Assembly (NCBI RefSeq): GCF_003207815.1
Contig: NZ_NKTX01000007.1
Coordinates: 1-64,000 of the forward strand
Reading direction: 5' to 3'
Source of the DNA: Komagataeibacter oboediens
GTDB lineage: Bacteria; Pseudomonadota; Alphaproteobacteria; Acetobacterales; Acetobacteraceae
Length of the DNA: 64,000 nucleotides
Numbering within the stretch: the stretch's first letter is position 1; each line of letters starts with the position of its first letter. The translations under genes were made by a program, and so were the position numbers. This document shows positions 8,359-17,287 of this stretch, piece by piece. The notes under the pieces were generated by a model, which did not search any database, was not told the origin of the DNA, and was given only the letters and a program-made list of their open reading frames with translations.

Positions 8359-9284
8359 TGTCCCCACTACGTGAACTGGCTCATGCAAAGATCAACCTGT
8401 ACCTGCATGTCACGGGGCGGCGTGATGATGGCTATCACCTGCTGGACAGCCTTGCGGTGTTCGCCGGGGCGGCGGATGAACTGCGACTGGACTGCGGGAA
8501 TGGTCGTGGCGGCCATGTCCGCCTGCGGATCGAGGGGACATTCGCCCCCGGTCTGCTGGATGACAGCGCTGACAACCTGATCGTACGCGCGGGCGCGCTG
8601 CTGCGTGCGCATGTGGGGACGGATGTTGCCGCCCGCCTGCCGGATGTGGAGATCGTGCTTGGCAAGGAACTGCCCGTAGCGTCGGGAATCGGGGGTGGAT
8701 CGGCGGATGCCGCGGCGGCGTTGCGCCTGCTGCTGAAGGCATGGGACCTGTCCGTCGATCGTGCCGACCTCATGGTGCTGGCGACCCGTCTGGGCGCGGA
8801 CGTGCCGGTATGCCTGCACCAGCTGCCTGCCCGCATGGAAGGAATCGGGGAGGAACTGACCCCTGCACCCGACCTGCCCCCGTGTGGCATGATGCTGGTC
8901 AACTGCGGGCAGAGCGTATCCACCCCACAGGTGTTCCGTACGCGTGCACCGGGCTTTACGCCACGTGCGGACCTGCCCGCGCGGTGGAATACGCTGGCGG
9001 ATATGGTGCGTGACCTGTCGGCACAGACCAATGACCTGCAGGATGCAGCCTGCGCCATCTGTCCCGAGATCACGGCCGTACTCGACTCCCTGCGTGCCGC
9101 ACCCGGCTGCCGCCTTGCGCGGATGAGCGGGTCAGGCGCCACCTGCTTCGCCCTGTTTGACAGCCCGGAGGCGGCACGGGCGGCTGAACCTGCGGTGCGT
9201 CAGGGGAAATGGTGGGTCTGGGCGGGTGATCTGTACCGCACGGGTATGCGGCTGGATGCACGGGCCGATTCGCTGTCTGCCTGA
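8358..9284 (+). CDS. ispE: 4-diphosphocytidyl-2-C-methyl-D-erythritol kinase
   Basis: The 308-residue GHMP kinase phosphorylates CDP-methylerythritol in the MEP isoprenoid pathway, the same pathway as dxs at the left edge. Visible are the N-terminal AHAKINLYLHVTGRRDDGYH signature, the ATP-binding glycine loop PVASGIGGGSADAAAALRL around residues 109-127, and the C-terminal RMSGSGATCFALF motif. It starts one base before the end of the stop codon of the upstream TPR gene. Confidence 0.95.
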   Translation: MSPLRELAHAKINLYLHVTGRRDDGYHLLDSLAVFAGAADELRLDCGNGRGGHVRLRIEGTFAPGLLDDSADNLIVRAGALLRAHVGTDVAARLPDVEIVLGKELPVASGIGGGSADAAAALRLLLKAWDLSVDRADLMVLATRLGADVPVCLHQLPARMEGIGEELTPAPDLPPCGMMLVNCGQSVSTPQVFRTRAPGFTPRADLPARWNTLADMVRDLSAQTNDLQDAACAICPEITAVLDSLRAAPGCRLARMSGSGATCFALFDSPEAARAAEPAVRQGKWWVWAGDLYRTGMRLDARADSLSA

Positions 9285-9334
9285 CCGGACATGGGCTGTC
9301 GCAGACGGTAGCCCATGAAATATGCCATGGATCA

Positions 9335-9418
9335 GGAAGCGCTTCTGGTGAAGGCCGTCTCCGGAAAGCGCCGGGGAATGCCACCTTTTTGAAAAATGGC
9401 GGCACCCGAAAACCTTCG
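9335..9418 (+). repeat. Tandem-hairpin intergenic repeat, copy 2
   Basis: The copy lies between the convergent ispE and SDR genes. It reads GCGCTTCTGGTGAAGG...GAAAGCGC, then GGGAATGCCACC-TTTTTGAAAAA-TGGCGGCACCC and ends AAAACCTTCG. It is the most diverged of the four copies, but the second hairpin arms (GCCACC/GGCGGC) and the flanks are clear. Just before it, CATGGGCT (9290-9297) and AGCCCATG (9310-9317) form another small hairpin after ispE. Confidence 0.7.
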
Positions 9419-9453
9419 TTAATTCCTGGCGGAACCCGTGGCGGAGTGTACGC

Positions 9454-10440
9454 CTAGTCCCGTCTGCGGCGCAGGGCCAGCATTATGATGCCCATAAGGC
9501 CCGTGACGGTGGCCAGCTGCGCATGGCGGCTGGTCAGCAGCAGGGGCATGCTCTTGCGGGTGACCATGTCAAATCGGCCATGGGCGGCATAGGCCCCCGG
9601 CACGGTTTCATACAGGTCATCGGGTTCGTTGCCTGCAACCGGCGTCTTTTCCATCTGCTTCGCATAGCCCTTGCCCGACAGCCAGCGGTCCGACAGGCCG
9701 GGCAGGAATGTGGCCAGTGCCCAGTTGCGCACGCCAGACAGGCCAACCCAGATGTCACGTTCACGCCCGAAGGCGGCGCGGCATATCGCCTCGGCGGCGA
9801 TTTCGGGTTCGTAAACCGGCCCCATCGGCTTCAGGCGCTTGCCGGTGTGGTTGCGTGTCCATGAAAAGCGCGGCGTGTTGATGGACGGCAGATGGACCAG
9901 CACGATATTGATCCGGTCGCCGTCATGCAGGATTTCCGGGCGGATGCTTTCGGAAAAGGCGCGCACGGCAGCGCGGGCTCCGTTTTCCACGGCTTGCAGC
10001 GGCGGCGGACGCAGGCTGGCCAGACGGTCGAGGTTGACAATGGTGCCATGCCCGCGCCTGCGCATGCGCGCCAGCGCCGAGCGGGTGCCGTTGACGGTAC
10101 CAAGGTAGGTCACTTCGGTCGCGCGCCGGATTTCATCGGCGTCAAGGGCGGCGACCTGCCCGGTCACGCTGGCGCCCGCGCAGTTGATCCACAGGGTGAT
10201 GGCGCCAAGGGTTTCCTCGATTTCCTCGGCCGCCTGATCGACGGCCCTGGCGTCGGCCACGTCAACGCAGACGATATGGGTGCGCACGTTCAGTTCGCGC
10301 AGTTCGGCCGCCGCATCATTCAGCCGGTCGCGGTTACGGCCCAGCAGGGCGACATCGCACCCCGCGCGGCCCAGCGTGCGTGCTGTGGCGCGGCCGATAC
10401 CTGCGCCCGCTCCGGTAATGACGGCAACCTGCTGCGGCAT
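9454..10440 (-). CDS. Short-chain dehydrogenase-fold protein lacking the catalytic tetrad
   Basis: The 328-residue protein has a complete classical SDR nucleotide-binding half: TGAGAGIG at residues 9-16, an acidic D60 in VCVDVAD, and the NCAG motif at 86-89. The catalytic positions are all changed: at the family spacing, the Asn is T111, the Ser is R139 (IVNLDRLAS), the Tyr is E152 and the Lys is R156 (AVENGAR). The C-terminus carries a membrane-like segment (TVTGLMGIIMLAL) followed by a basic tail RRRRD. It resembles membrane-tethered SDRs of alphaproteobacteria, but as read it should not perform normal SDR chemistry. It may bind NAD(P)H as a structural or regulatory protein. It is monocistronic. 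Confidence 0.8.
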   Translation of the reverse strand: MPQQVAVITGAGAGIGRATARTLGRAGCDVALLGRNRDRLNDAAAELRELNVRTHIVCVDVADARAVDQAAEEIEETLGAITLWINCAGASVTGQVAALDADEIRRATEVTYLGTVNGTRSALARMRRRGHGTIVNLDRLASLRPPPLQAVENGARAAVRAFSESIRPEILHDGDRINIVLVHLPSINTPRFSWTRNHTGKRLKPMGPVYEPEIAAEAICRAAFGRERDIWVGLSGVRNWALATFLPGLSDRWLSGKGYAKQMEKTPVAGNEPDDLYETVPGAYAAHGRFDMVTRKSMPLLLTSRHAQLATVTGLMGIIMLALRRRRD

Positions 10441-10585
10441 GAATGTGCTCCCCCACCCGTTGGAATATAGGCCCGCGAGGATGGTGCAGTCCGCGCGGGG
10501 ATGAAATCATGACTGGTCCGTCATATCACGCCCCGCCAGACCCGAATACTGCCATGCGGACGGCCCCGGGGCGGCGGGTGGCCCG

Positions 10586-11164
10586 TCATATGTATTTCAG
10601 CGCCACGATGCCACCAACCAGCGCCAGCGCGAACAGGCCCGCCACCAGTGGCAGACGGCGTTCGATAAAGGCCTGGATCGGCGCGCCAAACCGGCGCAGC
10701 AGGGCGGCCAGCAGGAAGAAGCGCGCCCCACGCGTCACCGCGCAGGCCAGCAGGAAGGGCGCCAGCGGCAGGTGGGCGGCCCCGCTGGCGATGGTGACGA
10801 ATTTGAACGGGATGGGGGTCAGCCCCTTGATGAGGATGATCCACACGCCCCATTCCCGGAAGCGCTCCTGCAGGATAAGCAATGTGTTCTGTGCATGATA
10901 GAACCGCACAATCGGCATCGCAATGTAGTCCAGCAGGAACGAACCGATGGTCCATCCCAGCACGGCCCCGCATACGCTGGCGGCCGTGCAGATGGCCGCA
11001 AGGCGGAAGGCGCGCGCCCGGCACGCCAGCACCATGGGCACCAGCATGATGTCGGGGGGCAGCGGAAAGACGCTGGCCTCGGCAAAGGCGATGACAGCCA
11101 GCCATATGATGGCATGTCGGCTGGCGGCCAGGGCAATGATGCGGGCATACAGGCGATCAAGCAT
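10586..11164 (-). CDS. YqaA-type membrane protein (VTT/SNARE-associated, DedA-related)
   Basis: The 192-residue integral membrane protein contains the VTT-domain signature seen in YqaA/DedA relatives: FAEASVFPLPPDIMLVPM near the N-terminus and KGLTPIPFKFVTIASGAA in the middle, with four or so hydrophobic segments. Members of the wider superfamily take part in lipid flipping and membrane homeostasis; this subgroup is uncharacterised. It lies 39 bases downstream of the OsmC-like gene on the same strand, so the two may be cotranscribed. Confidence 0.8.
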   Translation of the reverse strand: MLDRLYARIIALAASRHAIIWLAVIAFAEASVFPLPPDIMLVPMVLACRARAFRLAAICTAASVCGAVLGWTIGSFLLDYIAMPIVRFYHAQNTLLILQERFREWGVWIILIKGLTPIPFKFVTIASGAAHLPLAPFLLACAVTRGARFFLLAALLRRFGAPIQAFIERRLPLVAGLFALALVGGIVALKYI

Positions 11165-11203
11165 TATCGGGCAATGCCATTACGTCTGTCCCACGGCAAG
11201 GCA

Positions 11204-11680
11204 TTATTGCGCTCCGGTAACCCGCGGCTCACACAATACCGGGAAGCTGACCGAACGCGCGATGCAGCTGCGCATCGTGGCGTCCTGATGCAGGTCGATC
11301 ACCTGCTGTATGTCATGGGGGGTGGAAATGGCGGCATGGGGCCGGAGGATGACCTGTGTGATGGAAAAGGAACCGTCCTCGTATTCATCAATCAGGGCTT
11401 CGGCGCTGTCGGAATAGGACAGGATACCGATTCCCATGGCGGTGCACAGGTGGATGAACCAGAGCTGGTGATCGGCGCACAGGGCGCCGAGCAGCAGTTT
11501 TTCGGGATTCCATTTCTGGGAATCGCCGCGGAAGGCAGGTGCGGCCGAGCCGTCGATAACCGGTCGGCCCACGCAGTGCAGTTCGTAATCACGATGATGG
11601 GCCTGCCGGGAAGCCCCGTCATTTCCGCCGTTTCCGGTCCATAAAAGCGAGACCTGATAGCGGTGTGTTCTGTCCGGCAT
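11204..11680 (-). CDS. OsmC family protein
   Basis: The 158-residue protein is of the OsmC/Ohr class, small dimeric thiol peroxidases that reduce organic hydroperoxides. The recognisable parts are SADPAF-like GSAAPAFRGD, the WNPEKLLLGALC segment and CIARSVSFPV near the C-terminus. Candidate reactive cysteines are C68 or C79 and C139; the first helix shows two cysteines rather than one, so pairing is uncertain. It precedes the YqaA-type gene on the same strand. Confidence 0.8.
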   Translation of the reverse strand: MPDRTHRYQVSLLWTGNGGNDGASRQAHHRDYELHCVGRPVIDGSAAPAFRGDSQKWNPEKLLLGALCADHQLWFIHLCTAMGIGILSYSDSAEALIDEYEDGSFSITQVILRPHAAISTPHDIQQVIDLHQDATMRSCIARSVSFPVLCEPRVTGAQ

Positions 11681-11720
11681 TGAACGCTATATCCTGAATT
11701 GTCCGTACGGGAATCGGACC

Positions 11721-13337
11721 TTAGCAGACAAGTGTGACTGTCACACGCAATCCGTGTGGCTGTCGGTTGCCAAGACGGATATCACCGCCCAGCCCCCATA
11801 TGATGTTACGCGAAATCGACAGCCCCAGCCCCGTGCCGCCGGTTTCGCGGTTGCGGCTCTGTTCGGCGCGGACGAAGGGATCGAACATGCGTTCAAGGTC
11901 TTCGGTAGGCAGGCCGGGGCCTTCATCCTCGATCAGGATGGTGACCTTGTATTCATCGGCGTCCTCGCCATTGCCCTTGTGGGGATGCAGCAGGGTGATC
12001 CTGGCGCCGCCGCCATATTTCACCGCATTGGTCACAAGGTTGCTCAGCGCGCGCTTGAGCGCCATGGGGCGTGCGCGCACCAGCACGTCAGGCATGTTTT
12101 CCGATACGAATACGATCTGATCCGCCGCATCGAGGTAGGTTTCGGCGGCTTCGTCGGTAATGGTCTGCAACATCGCGGTCAGGTTGACCTGTCCCATCGG
12201 CTCGCGCTGGGACGCATCCCGGCCGAAAGCCAGGGTGGCGGCGACCATGGCTTCGAGTTCATCAAGATCACTGAGCATCTTGATGCGCATTTCATCATCT
12301 TCAATGAATTCGGCCCGCAGCTTCAGCCGTGTAATCGGCGTGCGCAGGTCATGGCCGATCGCGGTCAGCATGAGCGTGCGGTCCGTCAGGTAACGGCGGA
12401 TCCGGTGCGCCATGGTGTTGAACGCATGGGCGGCGCGGGCCACTTCGCGCGGGCCGTTTTCGGGCATGGGGGGCGCGTTCATGTTACGGCCCAGTTCCTC
12501 GGCGGCGGCGGCAAGGGTGCTGACCGGCGCGATCAGCCTGCGCACGCCCCACAGGATCAGCAGCCCCCCCGTGAACGTCATGATGAGGAAGGCAATGGGG
12601 AAGGTGGGGGACCGGAACGGGCTGGGTCGGGGCAGCACGTAATGGATGGTGACCCATCGGCGTTCATCGGGCAGCAGGAAGGCCACGGCCCGCCTGCGTC
12701 CGGTCGCGGGGGAAACCAGCACCTGTTCCGGGCGCATGGAAGGGGGCAGTGGCCCCATGCCCTGATCGTTTTCTGGACCAAAGCCATGCGGCCCGCCCGG
12801 GCTGTCGGGGCTGAAGGGACCGCCGCCATTATGTCGGCCGGGCCCATCGCCCCCACCATCCGGCCCACCCGGGCCAAAGGGGACAGGGGCCATGTCATCG
12901 GCTCTGGGGCCGTTCCATTCATGTGGCTGGTGCATGTGCGCAGCGAAGGGAGGGCGACCGGGCAGCGCGCGCGCATTGATCATGTCCGGCTCGGGGCCGG
13001 GGGTCAGGGTAATGGTAATGTTTTCGGGCAGATGCAGGGCGGCCAGTTCCCGGTCGCGGTCGGACGGCGCGGTTTCCACTATGGCGCGGTAGTACGTGAA
13101 CATCTTGCTGCGCGCGCGTTCATAGATCATGCGCTGGTCAAAATCGAACCGGTCCATCGCGTGGATGGTCAGGCCGATGATCTGGATGATTCCCAGCCCG
13201 CCAATCAGCAGCAGCGTGGTGCGTGCCGCCAGCGACTGTGGCAGCAGTCGCTGGCGGATGCGCTGCATCCAGCCGGGGGCCGTGCTTTCATCGGTTTCGG
13301 GGGAAGACAGGAATGACGACCAGGATGAATTGGACAT
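11721..13337 (-). CDS. Membrane sensor histidine kinase (EnvZ-like)
   Basis: This 538-residue kinase has two membrane segments (about residues 38-58 and 243-265) bounding a periplasmic sensor, then HAMP, HisKA and HATPase domains. The phospho-accepting H329 lies in AIGHDLRTPITRLK; the N-box (NLVTNAVKYGG), G1 (DEGPGLP) and G2 (GGTGLGLSI) motifs are present. The periplasmic loop holds a Gly/Pro/Asp/His-rich low-complexity stretch around residues 126-196. It lies 9 bases behind its response regulator on the same strand, so the pair is one operon. The signal is not evident; the domain order resembles the EnvZ/OmpR class. Confidence 0.9.
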   Translation of the reverse strand: MSNSSWSSFLSSPETDESTAPGWMQRIRQRLLPQSLAARTTLLLIGGLGIIQIIGLTIHAMDRFDFDQRMIYERARSKMFTYYRAIVETAPSDRDRELAALHLPENITITLTPGPEPDMINARALPGRPPFAAHMHQPHEWNGPRADDMAPVPFGPGGPDGGGDGPGRHNGGGPFSPDSPGGPHGFGPENDQGMGPLPPSMRPEQVLVSPATGRRRAVAFLLPDERRWVTIHYVLPRPSPFRSPTFPIAFLIMTFTGGLLILWGVRRLIAPVSTLAAAAEELGRNMNAPPMPENGPREVARAAHAFNTMAHRIRRYLTDRTLMLTAIGHDLRTPITRLKLRAEFIEDDEMRIKMLSDLDELEAMVAATLAFGRDASQREPMGQVNLTAMLQTITDEAAETYLDAADQIVFVSENMPDVLVRARPMALKRALSNLVTNAVKYGGGARITLLHPHKGNGEDADEYKVTILIEDEGPGLPTEDLERMFDPFVRAEQSRNRETGGTGLGLSISRNIIWGLGGDIRLGNRQPHGLRVTVTLVC

Positions 13338-13346
13338 GGGCGTCGG

Positions 13347-14066
13347 TCAGTGACGCTCGACTTCTGATGCGAGGACATAGCCACCGCCCCGTACCGTTTT
13401 GATCAGCTGCGCGTTGCGTCCGTTATCTTCCAGCTTGCGGCGCAGGCGGCTTATGGCCACGTCGATCGCCCGGTCAAACGGGCCGGCCTGCCGGCCGCGC
13501 AGCAGGTCAAACAGCATGTCACGGGTCATGACCCTGTTGGCCCGTTCCAGCAGGGCCAGCAGCAGGTCATATTCCCCGCCGGTCAGCGGGACCTCCACCC
13601 CGTCGGGGTTGAGCAGCCGCCGTCGCCCGGTATCAAGCTGCCACCCTGCGAAGCGCAGCGTGTGCAGCACCGGCACACTGCGGGGGTCGGGGGTGTCGCT
13701 GGCCCGGCGCAGCACGGCGCGGATGCGGGCCAGCAGTTCACGCGGGTTGAAGGGCTTGGGCACGTAATCATCCGCCCCCAGTTCCAGGCCGATGATCCGG
13801 TCCGTATCATCGCCCATGGCGGTCAGCATGACGATGGGCACGTTGGCCTGCGTGCGCAGCCAGCGCGAAATGTCCAGCCCGCTCTCGCCGGGCAGCATGA
13901 GATCGAGGATCACAAGCTGGTAATGCCCCTCCGCCCACCGGCGGCGGGCTTCCTGCCCGTCGCGTGCGGTGGTGACGCGCAGTTCATTGCGTTCAAGAAA
14001 CCGTGCCAGCAGGTCACGGATCTCGCGATCATCATCAATGATCAGGATATGGGGCAGCGGGCTCAT
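13347..14066 (-). CDS. OmpR-family response regulator
   Basis: The 239-residue protein has an N-terminal receiver with the acidic pocket DDD near residues 11-13, phospho-acceptor D55 (VILDLMLPG) and the conserved lysine in YVPKPF, followed by a winged-helix DNA-binding domain ending in the typical IKTVRGGGYVLA. It is the first gene of a two-gene operon with the histidine kinase. Target genes cannot be told from the sequence. Confidence 0.92.
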   Translation of the reverse strand: MSPLPHILIIDDDREIRDLLARFLERNELRVTTARDGQEARRRWAEGHYQLVILDLMLPGESGLDISRWLRTQANVPIVMLTAMGDDTDRIIGLELGADDYVPKPFNPRELLARIRAVLRRASDTPDPRSVPVLHTLRFAGWQLDTGRRRLLNPDGVEVPLTGGEYDLLLALLERANRVMTRDMLFDLLRGRQAGPFDRAIDVAISRLRRKLEDNGRNAQLIKTVRGGGYVLASEVERH

Positions 14067-14154
14067 GGTACCATCCTACATGACCATCGGGGCAGGAACA
14101 TCAGATGTTTCAATCCGTTGCAATTGCCGCCCTGTCAGGGTCAGGCGCGCGGCC

Positions 14155-15177
14155 TCAGGCCAGCCAGCCAGGAACCGGCAGGTTCTTGGCGCGCAGGAAT
14201 TCGGGGTTGAACAGCTTGGATTGGTACCGCGCGCCACCATCGCACAGGATGGTGGCAATGCGGTGTCCCGGCCCCATGGCGCGCGCGACCCGGATGGCGG
14301 CGGCGATGTTGATGCCGGCCGACCCGCCAACCGATAGCCCTTCATGGATCAGCAGGTCATAGATCTGCTCCAGCGCCTCAGGGTCGGGAATGCGTACGGC
14401 GTCGTCGAAGTGCAGGCCTTCCAGGTTGCCTGTCACCCGCGACTGGCCAATGCCTTCGGTTACCGATGATCCGCTGATCGACAGGTCGCCCGTCTTGACC
14501 CAGCCGTAAAGGCCCGACCCCTCCGGGTCGGCCAGGACGACACGCGGGCGGGCGACGCCAGCCTGTTTCGCGCAGTCCTCAAGCCCCAGCGTGACACCGG
14601 CCAGCGTGCCGCCCGTCCCGCACGAGCAGGTGAAGGCGTCGATCCTGCCCCCCATCTGGTCCCAGATTTCGGGGGCGGTGGTGTGGCGGTGGCCTTCGCG
14701 GTTGGCGGTGTTGTCGAACTGGTTGGCCCAGACGCCGCCGGTTTCCTCTGCCAGGCGGCGCGAAACATGGACGTAGTTGCCAGGATCACGGAACGGCTTG
14801 GCGGGGACCAGGCGCAGGTCGGCGCCGATCATGCTCAGGAACTCGATTTTCTCGCGGCTCTGGGTCTCGGGCATCACGATGACCGAGCGGTAGCCGCGCG
14901 CATTGGCCACCAGCGTCAGCCCGATGCCGGTATTGCCCGCCGTCCCTTCGACAATCGTGCCGCCGGGCTTGAGCGTGCCGCGGCGTTCGGCGTCGTTGAT
15001 GATGGCAAGGGCCGCGCGGTCCTTGACCGAGCCACCGGGGTTCATGAATTCCGCCTTGCCGTAGATATCGCATCCCGTTGCCTCCGATGCCCGTCGCAGG
15101 CGGATCAGGGGCGTATGGCCGATGGCGGCCGGCATGTCCGGTGAGAGGGAGGGGGCGGGATTTGCACTTTCGGCCAT
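14155..15177 (-). CDS. cysK: Cysteine synthase A (O-acetylserine sulfhydrylase)
   Basis: The 340-residue PLP enzyme makes cysteine from O-acetylserine and sulfide. The PLP lysine is K52 in NPGGSVKDR; the substrate loop reads EGTAGNTGIGL, the variant of EPTSGNTG seen in a longer alphaproteobacterial subgroup; the C-terminal PLP-phosphate serine region (GLSVGGSAGIN) and the closing RYQSKLFNPEFLR are also present. The subgroup is about 30 residues longer than E. coli CysK. A divergent rhodanese gene lies 149 bases away, which suggests a small sulfur-metabolism neighbourhood. Confidence 0.9.
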   Translation of the reverse strand: MAESANPAPSLSPDMPAAIGHTPLIRLRRASEATGCDIYGKAEFMNPGGSVKDRAALAIINDAERRGTLKPGGTIVEGTAGNTGIGLTLVANARGYRSVIVMPETQSREKIEFLSMIGADLRLVPAKPFRDPGNYVHVSRRLAEETGGVWANQFDNTANREGHRHTTAPEIWDQMGGRIDAFTCSCGTGGTLAGVTLGLEDCAKQAGVARPRVVLADPEGSGLYGWVKTGDLSISGSSVTEGIGQSRVTGNLEGLHFDDAVRIPDPEALEQIYDLLIHEGLSVGGSAGINIAAAIRVARAMGPGHRIATILCDGGARYQSKLFNPEFLRAKNLPVPGWLA

Positions 15178-15326
15178 AAGGCAGCACCTTCACTGGTCTG
15201 GATCATATCATGCGGCACGGCGGCCGGACATGGCGGCCATGCCGGGCGTGTTGCATTCCTTACTATCAGGAATGCGTGCGGCTTGGCATATCCCTAAACA
15301 GGTTTTCCCGATGAAAGGAAACAGCA

Positions 15327-15737
15327 ATGATCGATGATATTTCCCCCACCGCTGCATGGGAGGCCGTGCGCAGCCGCCCCAACGCCTGGCTGGTTGACGT
15401 GCGTACCCCCATGGAATGGGAGCATATCGGCGTGCCCGACCTGTCGGGCGCGGGCAGGACACTGGTGCGTGACAGCTGGCAGCTGCCGCCTGCGGGGCAG
15501 GTCAACCCGGATTTCGTCACCACGCTGGAAAAGGCAGGGATCGGCAAAACGGATGAGGTCTATTTTATCTGCCGTTCCGGTGCGCGCAGCATGGCCGCAG
15601 CCCACGCGGCGTATGATGCGGGATACCACAACGTGCATAACGTGGCCGACGGGTTCGAGGGGCCGGAAGACGCAACCGGTCGCCGTGGCTGCGTTGCGGG
15701 CTGGCAGGCATCCGAACTGCCGTGGTCGCGTGGCTGA
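15327..15737 (+). CDS. Single-domain rhodanese-like sulfurtransferase
   Basis: The 136-residue protein is one rhodanese domain. The active-site loop is CRSGARS with catalytic C82, and the N-terminal LVDVRTPMEW is the usual first signature. It would carry a persulfide sulfur between donor and acceptor in the cytoplasm. GAAAGGAAA lies just upstream of the ATG. It is divergent from cysK. Confidence 0.9.
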   Translation: MIDDISPTAAWEAVRSRPNAWLVDVRTPMEWEHIGVPDLSGAGRTLVRDSWQLPPAGQVNPDFVTTLEKAGIGKTDEVYFICRSGARSMAAAHAAYDAGYHNVHNVADGFEGPEDATGRRGCVAGWQASELPWSRG

Positions 15738-15740
15738 TCA

Positions 15741-15783
15741 CCCGGCAGGTAATGTCCGGCCCGGCGGAGATGATCCTGCCGGG
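15741..15783. terminator. Hairpin between convergent rhodanese and DUF2272 genes
   Basis: CCCGGCAGG (15741-15749) and CCTGCCGGG (15775-15783) can form a perfect 9-bp stem. It starts three bases after the rhodanese stop and precedes the stop of the convergent gene. There is no T-tract, so a role in termination is likely but not certain. Confidence 0.4.
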
Positions 15784-15791
15784 CGGGGTGA

Positions 15792-16685
15792 TTACTGGTC
15801 CGCCTGTGGTTCGCTATCGGCGTCGTAGCGGACCTGCAGCACGACACACCAGGGATAGCGGGGGTCAAGGCTTTGGCCCCGGTGGTCGAACAGCCGCCCG
15901 TCCTGTCCCACCGGGACATGGGTCAGGGCAACCGCGTCATCTATGTTGCCGCCGATGATGCTGATTTCATGGCCGAAGGGCGCATCATCGTGGGGACCAG
16001 CCACCACGATGCCGCAATGGGCGGGAAAGCCCTGTGGTGTGGGCAGGTCACGGAAGCGCACCGACTTGCTGGCCCCGCGCCCCACGCAGATCAGGTCCCC
16101 CGGTTTCGGTGCGTAACGGGCGGGGCTGCGGGCCTTCACGCCCTTTTCCTGTCCCGTTGCCGCGGCGTTGATGTAGGTGGCGTGGTTGGGGGAATAGGCA
16201 AAGCGGTCATTCGCCCCCGCCACCCGCATGACATACGAAATGAACGCCGCAGACCAGGCAAAGCGGCCATCATGCACGAAATCTGTTATGTGGCCGTCCG
16301 CGTCATGCTTGCCGTCCCATGCGATCTCGGTTTCCTGCGGGTCCTGGCCAATCCACCAGTATTCGCCCACGCGCTGCCACAGGCCGGGCGTGCGTTCGGG
16401 CTTGACCACGGGCGTGGTCGGCTCGGGGCGCAGCAGGGGATCGTCATCACTGACCGGTTCCCCGAACAGCCGCCATTCGCGCAGGGCGATGGCCACCACG
16501 TCCTGCCGGGCAAAGGGTTCGTAATTGCGGGTGGCGAAATCAGGCACATGGGTGTTGACCGCCAGCGGTCCGGCCCCGGTAGCGTATTGCGCAACCGGCG
16601 TGGTCGCCCGCCGGGTATGGTTGTCAGGACCATGGGCACAGGCGGCAAGGCAGGCCAGGGAAACGAAAAGGGCGATCTTGCGCAA
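15792..16685 (-). CDS. DUF2272-type lipoprotein
   Basis: The 297-residue product resembles DUF2272 proteins, with an NlpC/P60-like or CHAP-like look: FAWSAAFISYVMRVAGA, then GDLICVGRG and HCGIVV, a C...H arrangement like those of cell-wall hydrolases but with serine or alanine where a catalytic cysteine would stand. The N-terminus RKIALFVSLACLAAC is a lipoprotein signal with the lipobox LAAC. I start at the TTG at 16685, because GGAG lies exactly 8 nt upstream and the signal peptide then begins properly; a longer frame begins at 16781 with an unlikely 32-residue extension. Function unknown, probably envelope-located. Confidence 0.65.
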   Translation of the reverse strand: MRKIALFVSLACLAACAHGPDNHTRRATTPVAQYATGAGPLAVNTHVPDFATRNYEPFARQDVVAIALREWRLFGEPVSDDDPLLRPEPTTPVVKPERTPGLWQRVGEYWWIGQDPQETEIAWDGKHDADGHITDFVHDGRFAWSAAFISYVMRVAGANDRFAYSPNHATYINAAATGQEKGVKARSPARYAPKPGDLICVGRGASKSVRFRDLPTPQGFPAHCGIVVAGPHDDAPFGHEISIIGGNIDDAVALTHVPVGQDGRLFDHRGQSLDPRYPWCVVLQVRYDADSEPQADQ

Positions 16686-16870
16686 AATCGGCACTCCATT
16701 GCAGGCGGCGTGCCCAATCCATACGGGGTGCACCGGTCCGGTGGAAGGGGGCAGCCCGTACATGGGGTGAAAATGCGCCATTCATTCCGACGAAAAAACA
16801 TGGCAGGCGTTTTCAGGCAGACGGCATGTCCCGAAGTGCCTTGCCTGCGCGTGGATACGCCCGGGGCGGG

Positions 16871-17230
16871 TTAATTGCCGATCCGGTCACCAGTATTGTT
16901 GGCGGACTGTGTGCGCCACATGCCTTCGGCCACCATGCATTCCGAGAAAAAGCGGATATGGGTACTGCCCACCGTGGTGGTTGCGCTGCCTGAATTGTTG
17001 CTGGATAGCGCGCCCATCGAGGCTTTTGTCTCACATTTCTGTTCAGCGGCGACATAGCGGGGATCGTGTTCATCCATCGCGGGCATGTAGCCCCTGACAT
17101 GACCATAGGGAGAATCCGCATGGACGCGGTGCTGGGGCACGCTGAAATGATGCGAGCGAGCCAGGGCACACGGCGCAAGGACAGCGGTCAGGCACGCGCC
17201 CGCGGACAGGGCGCGTAGGAGGGGCGGCAT
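16871..17230 (-). CDS. Small secreted protein of unknown function
   Basis: The 119-residue product starts with a signal peptide (PPLLRALSAGACLTAVLA, cleavage after ALA). The mature part is short and polar, with His-rich beginning, two cysteines (KCETKAS and ECMVAEG) that could form a disulfide, and no recognised domain. The ATG at 17230 has GGAG 9 nt upstream; a longer frame upstream lacks this. It follows the antiporter gene on the same strand by 57 bases and may be cotranscribed. Confidence 0.6.
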   Translation of the reverse strand: MPPLLRALSAGACLTAVLAPCALARSHHFSVPQHRVHADSPYGHVRGYMPAMDEHDPRYVAAEQKCETKASMGALSSNNSGSATTTVGSTHIRFFSECMVAEGMWRTQSANNTGDRIGN

Positions 17231-17287
17231 GGGCAGTTTCTCCAGTTTGCAGCTCTGTTGCGGGTATAGGGGCACCGCCCGGCCGTG

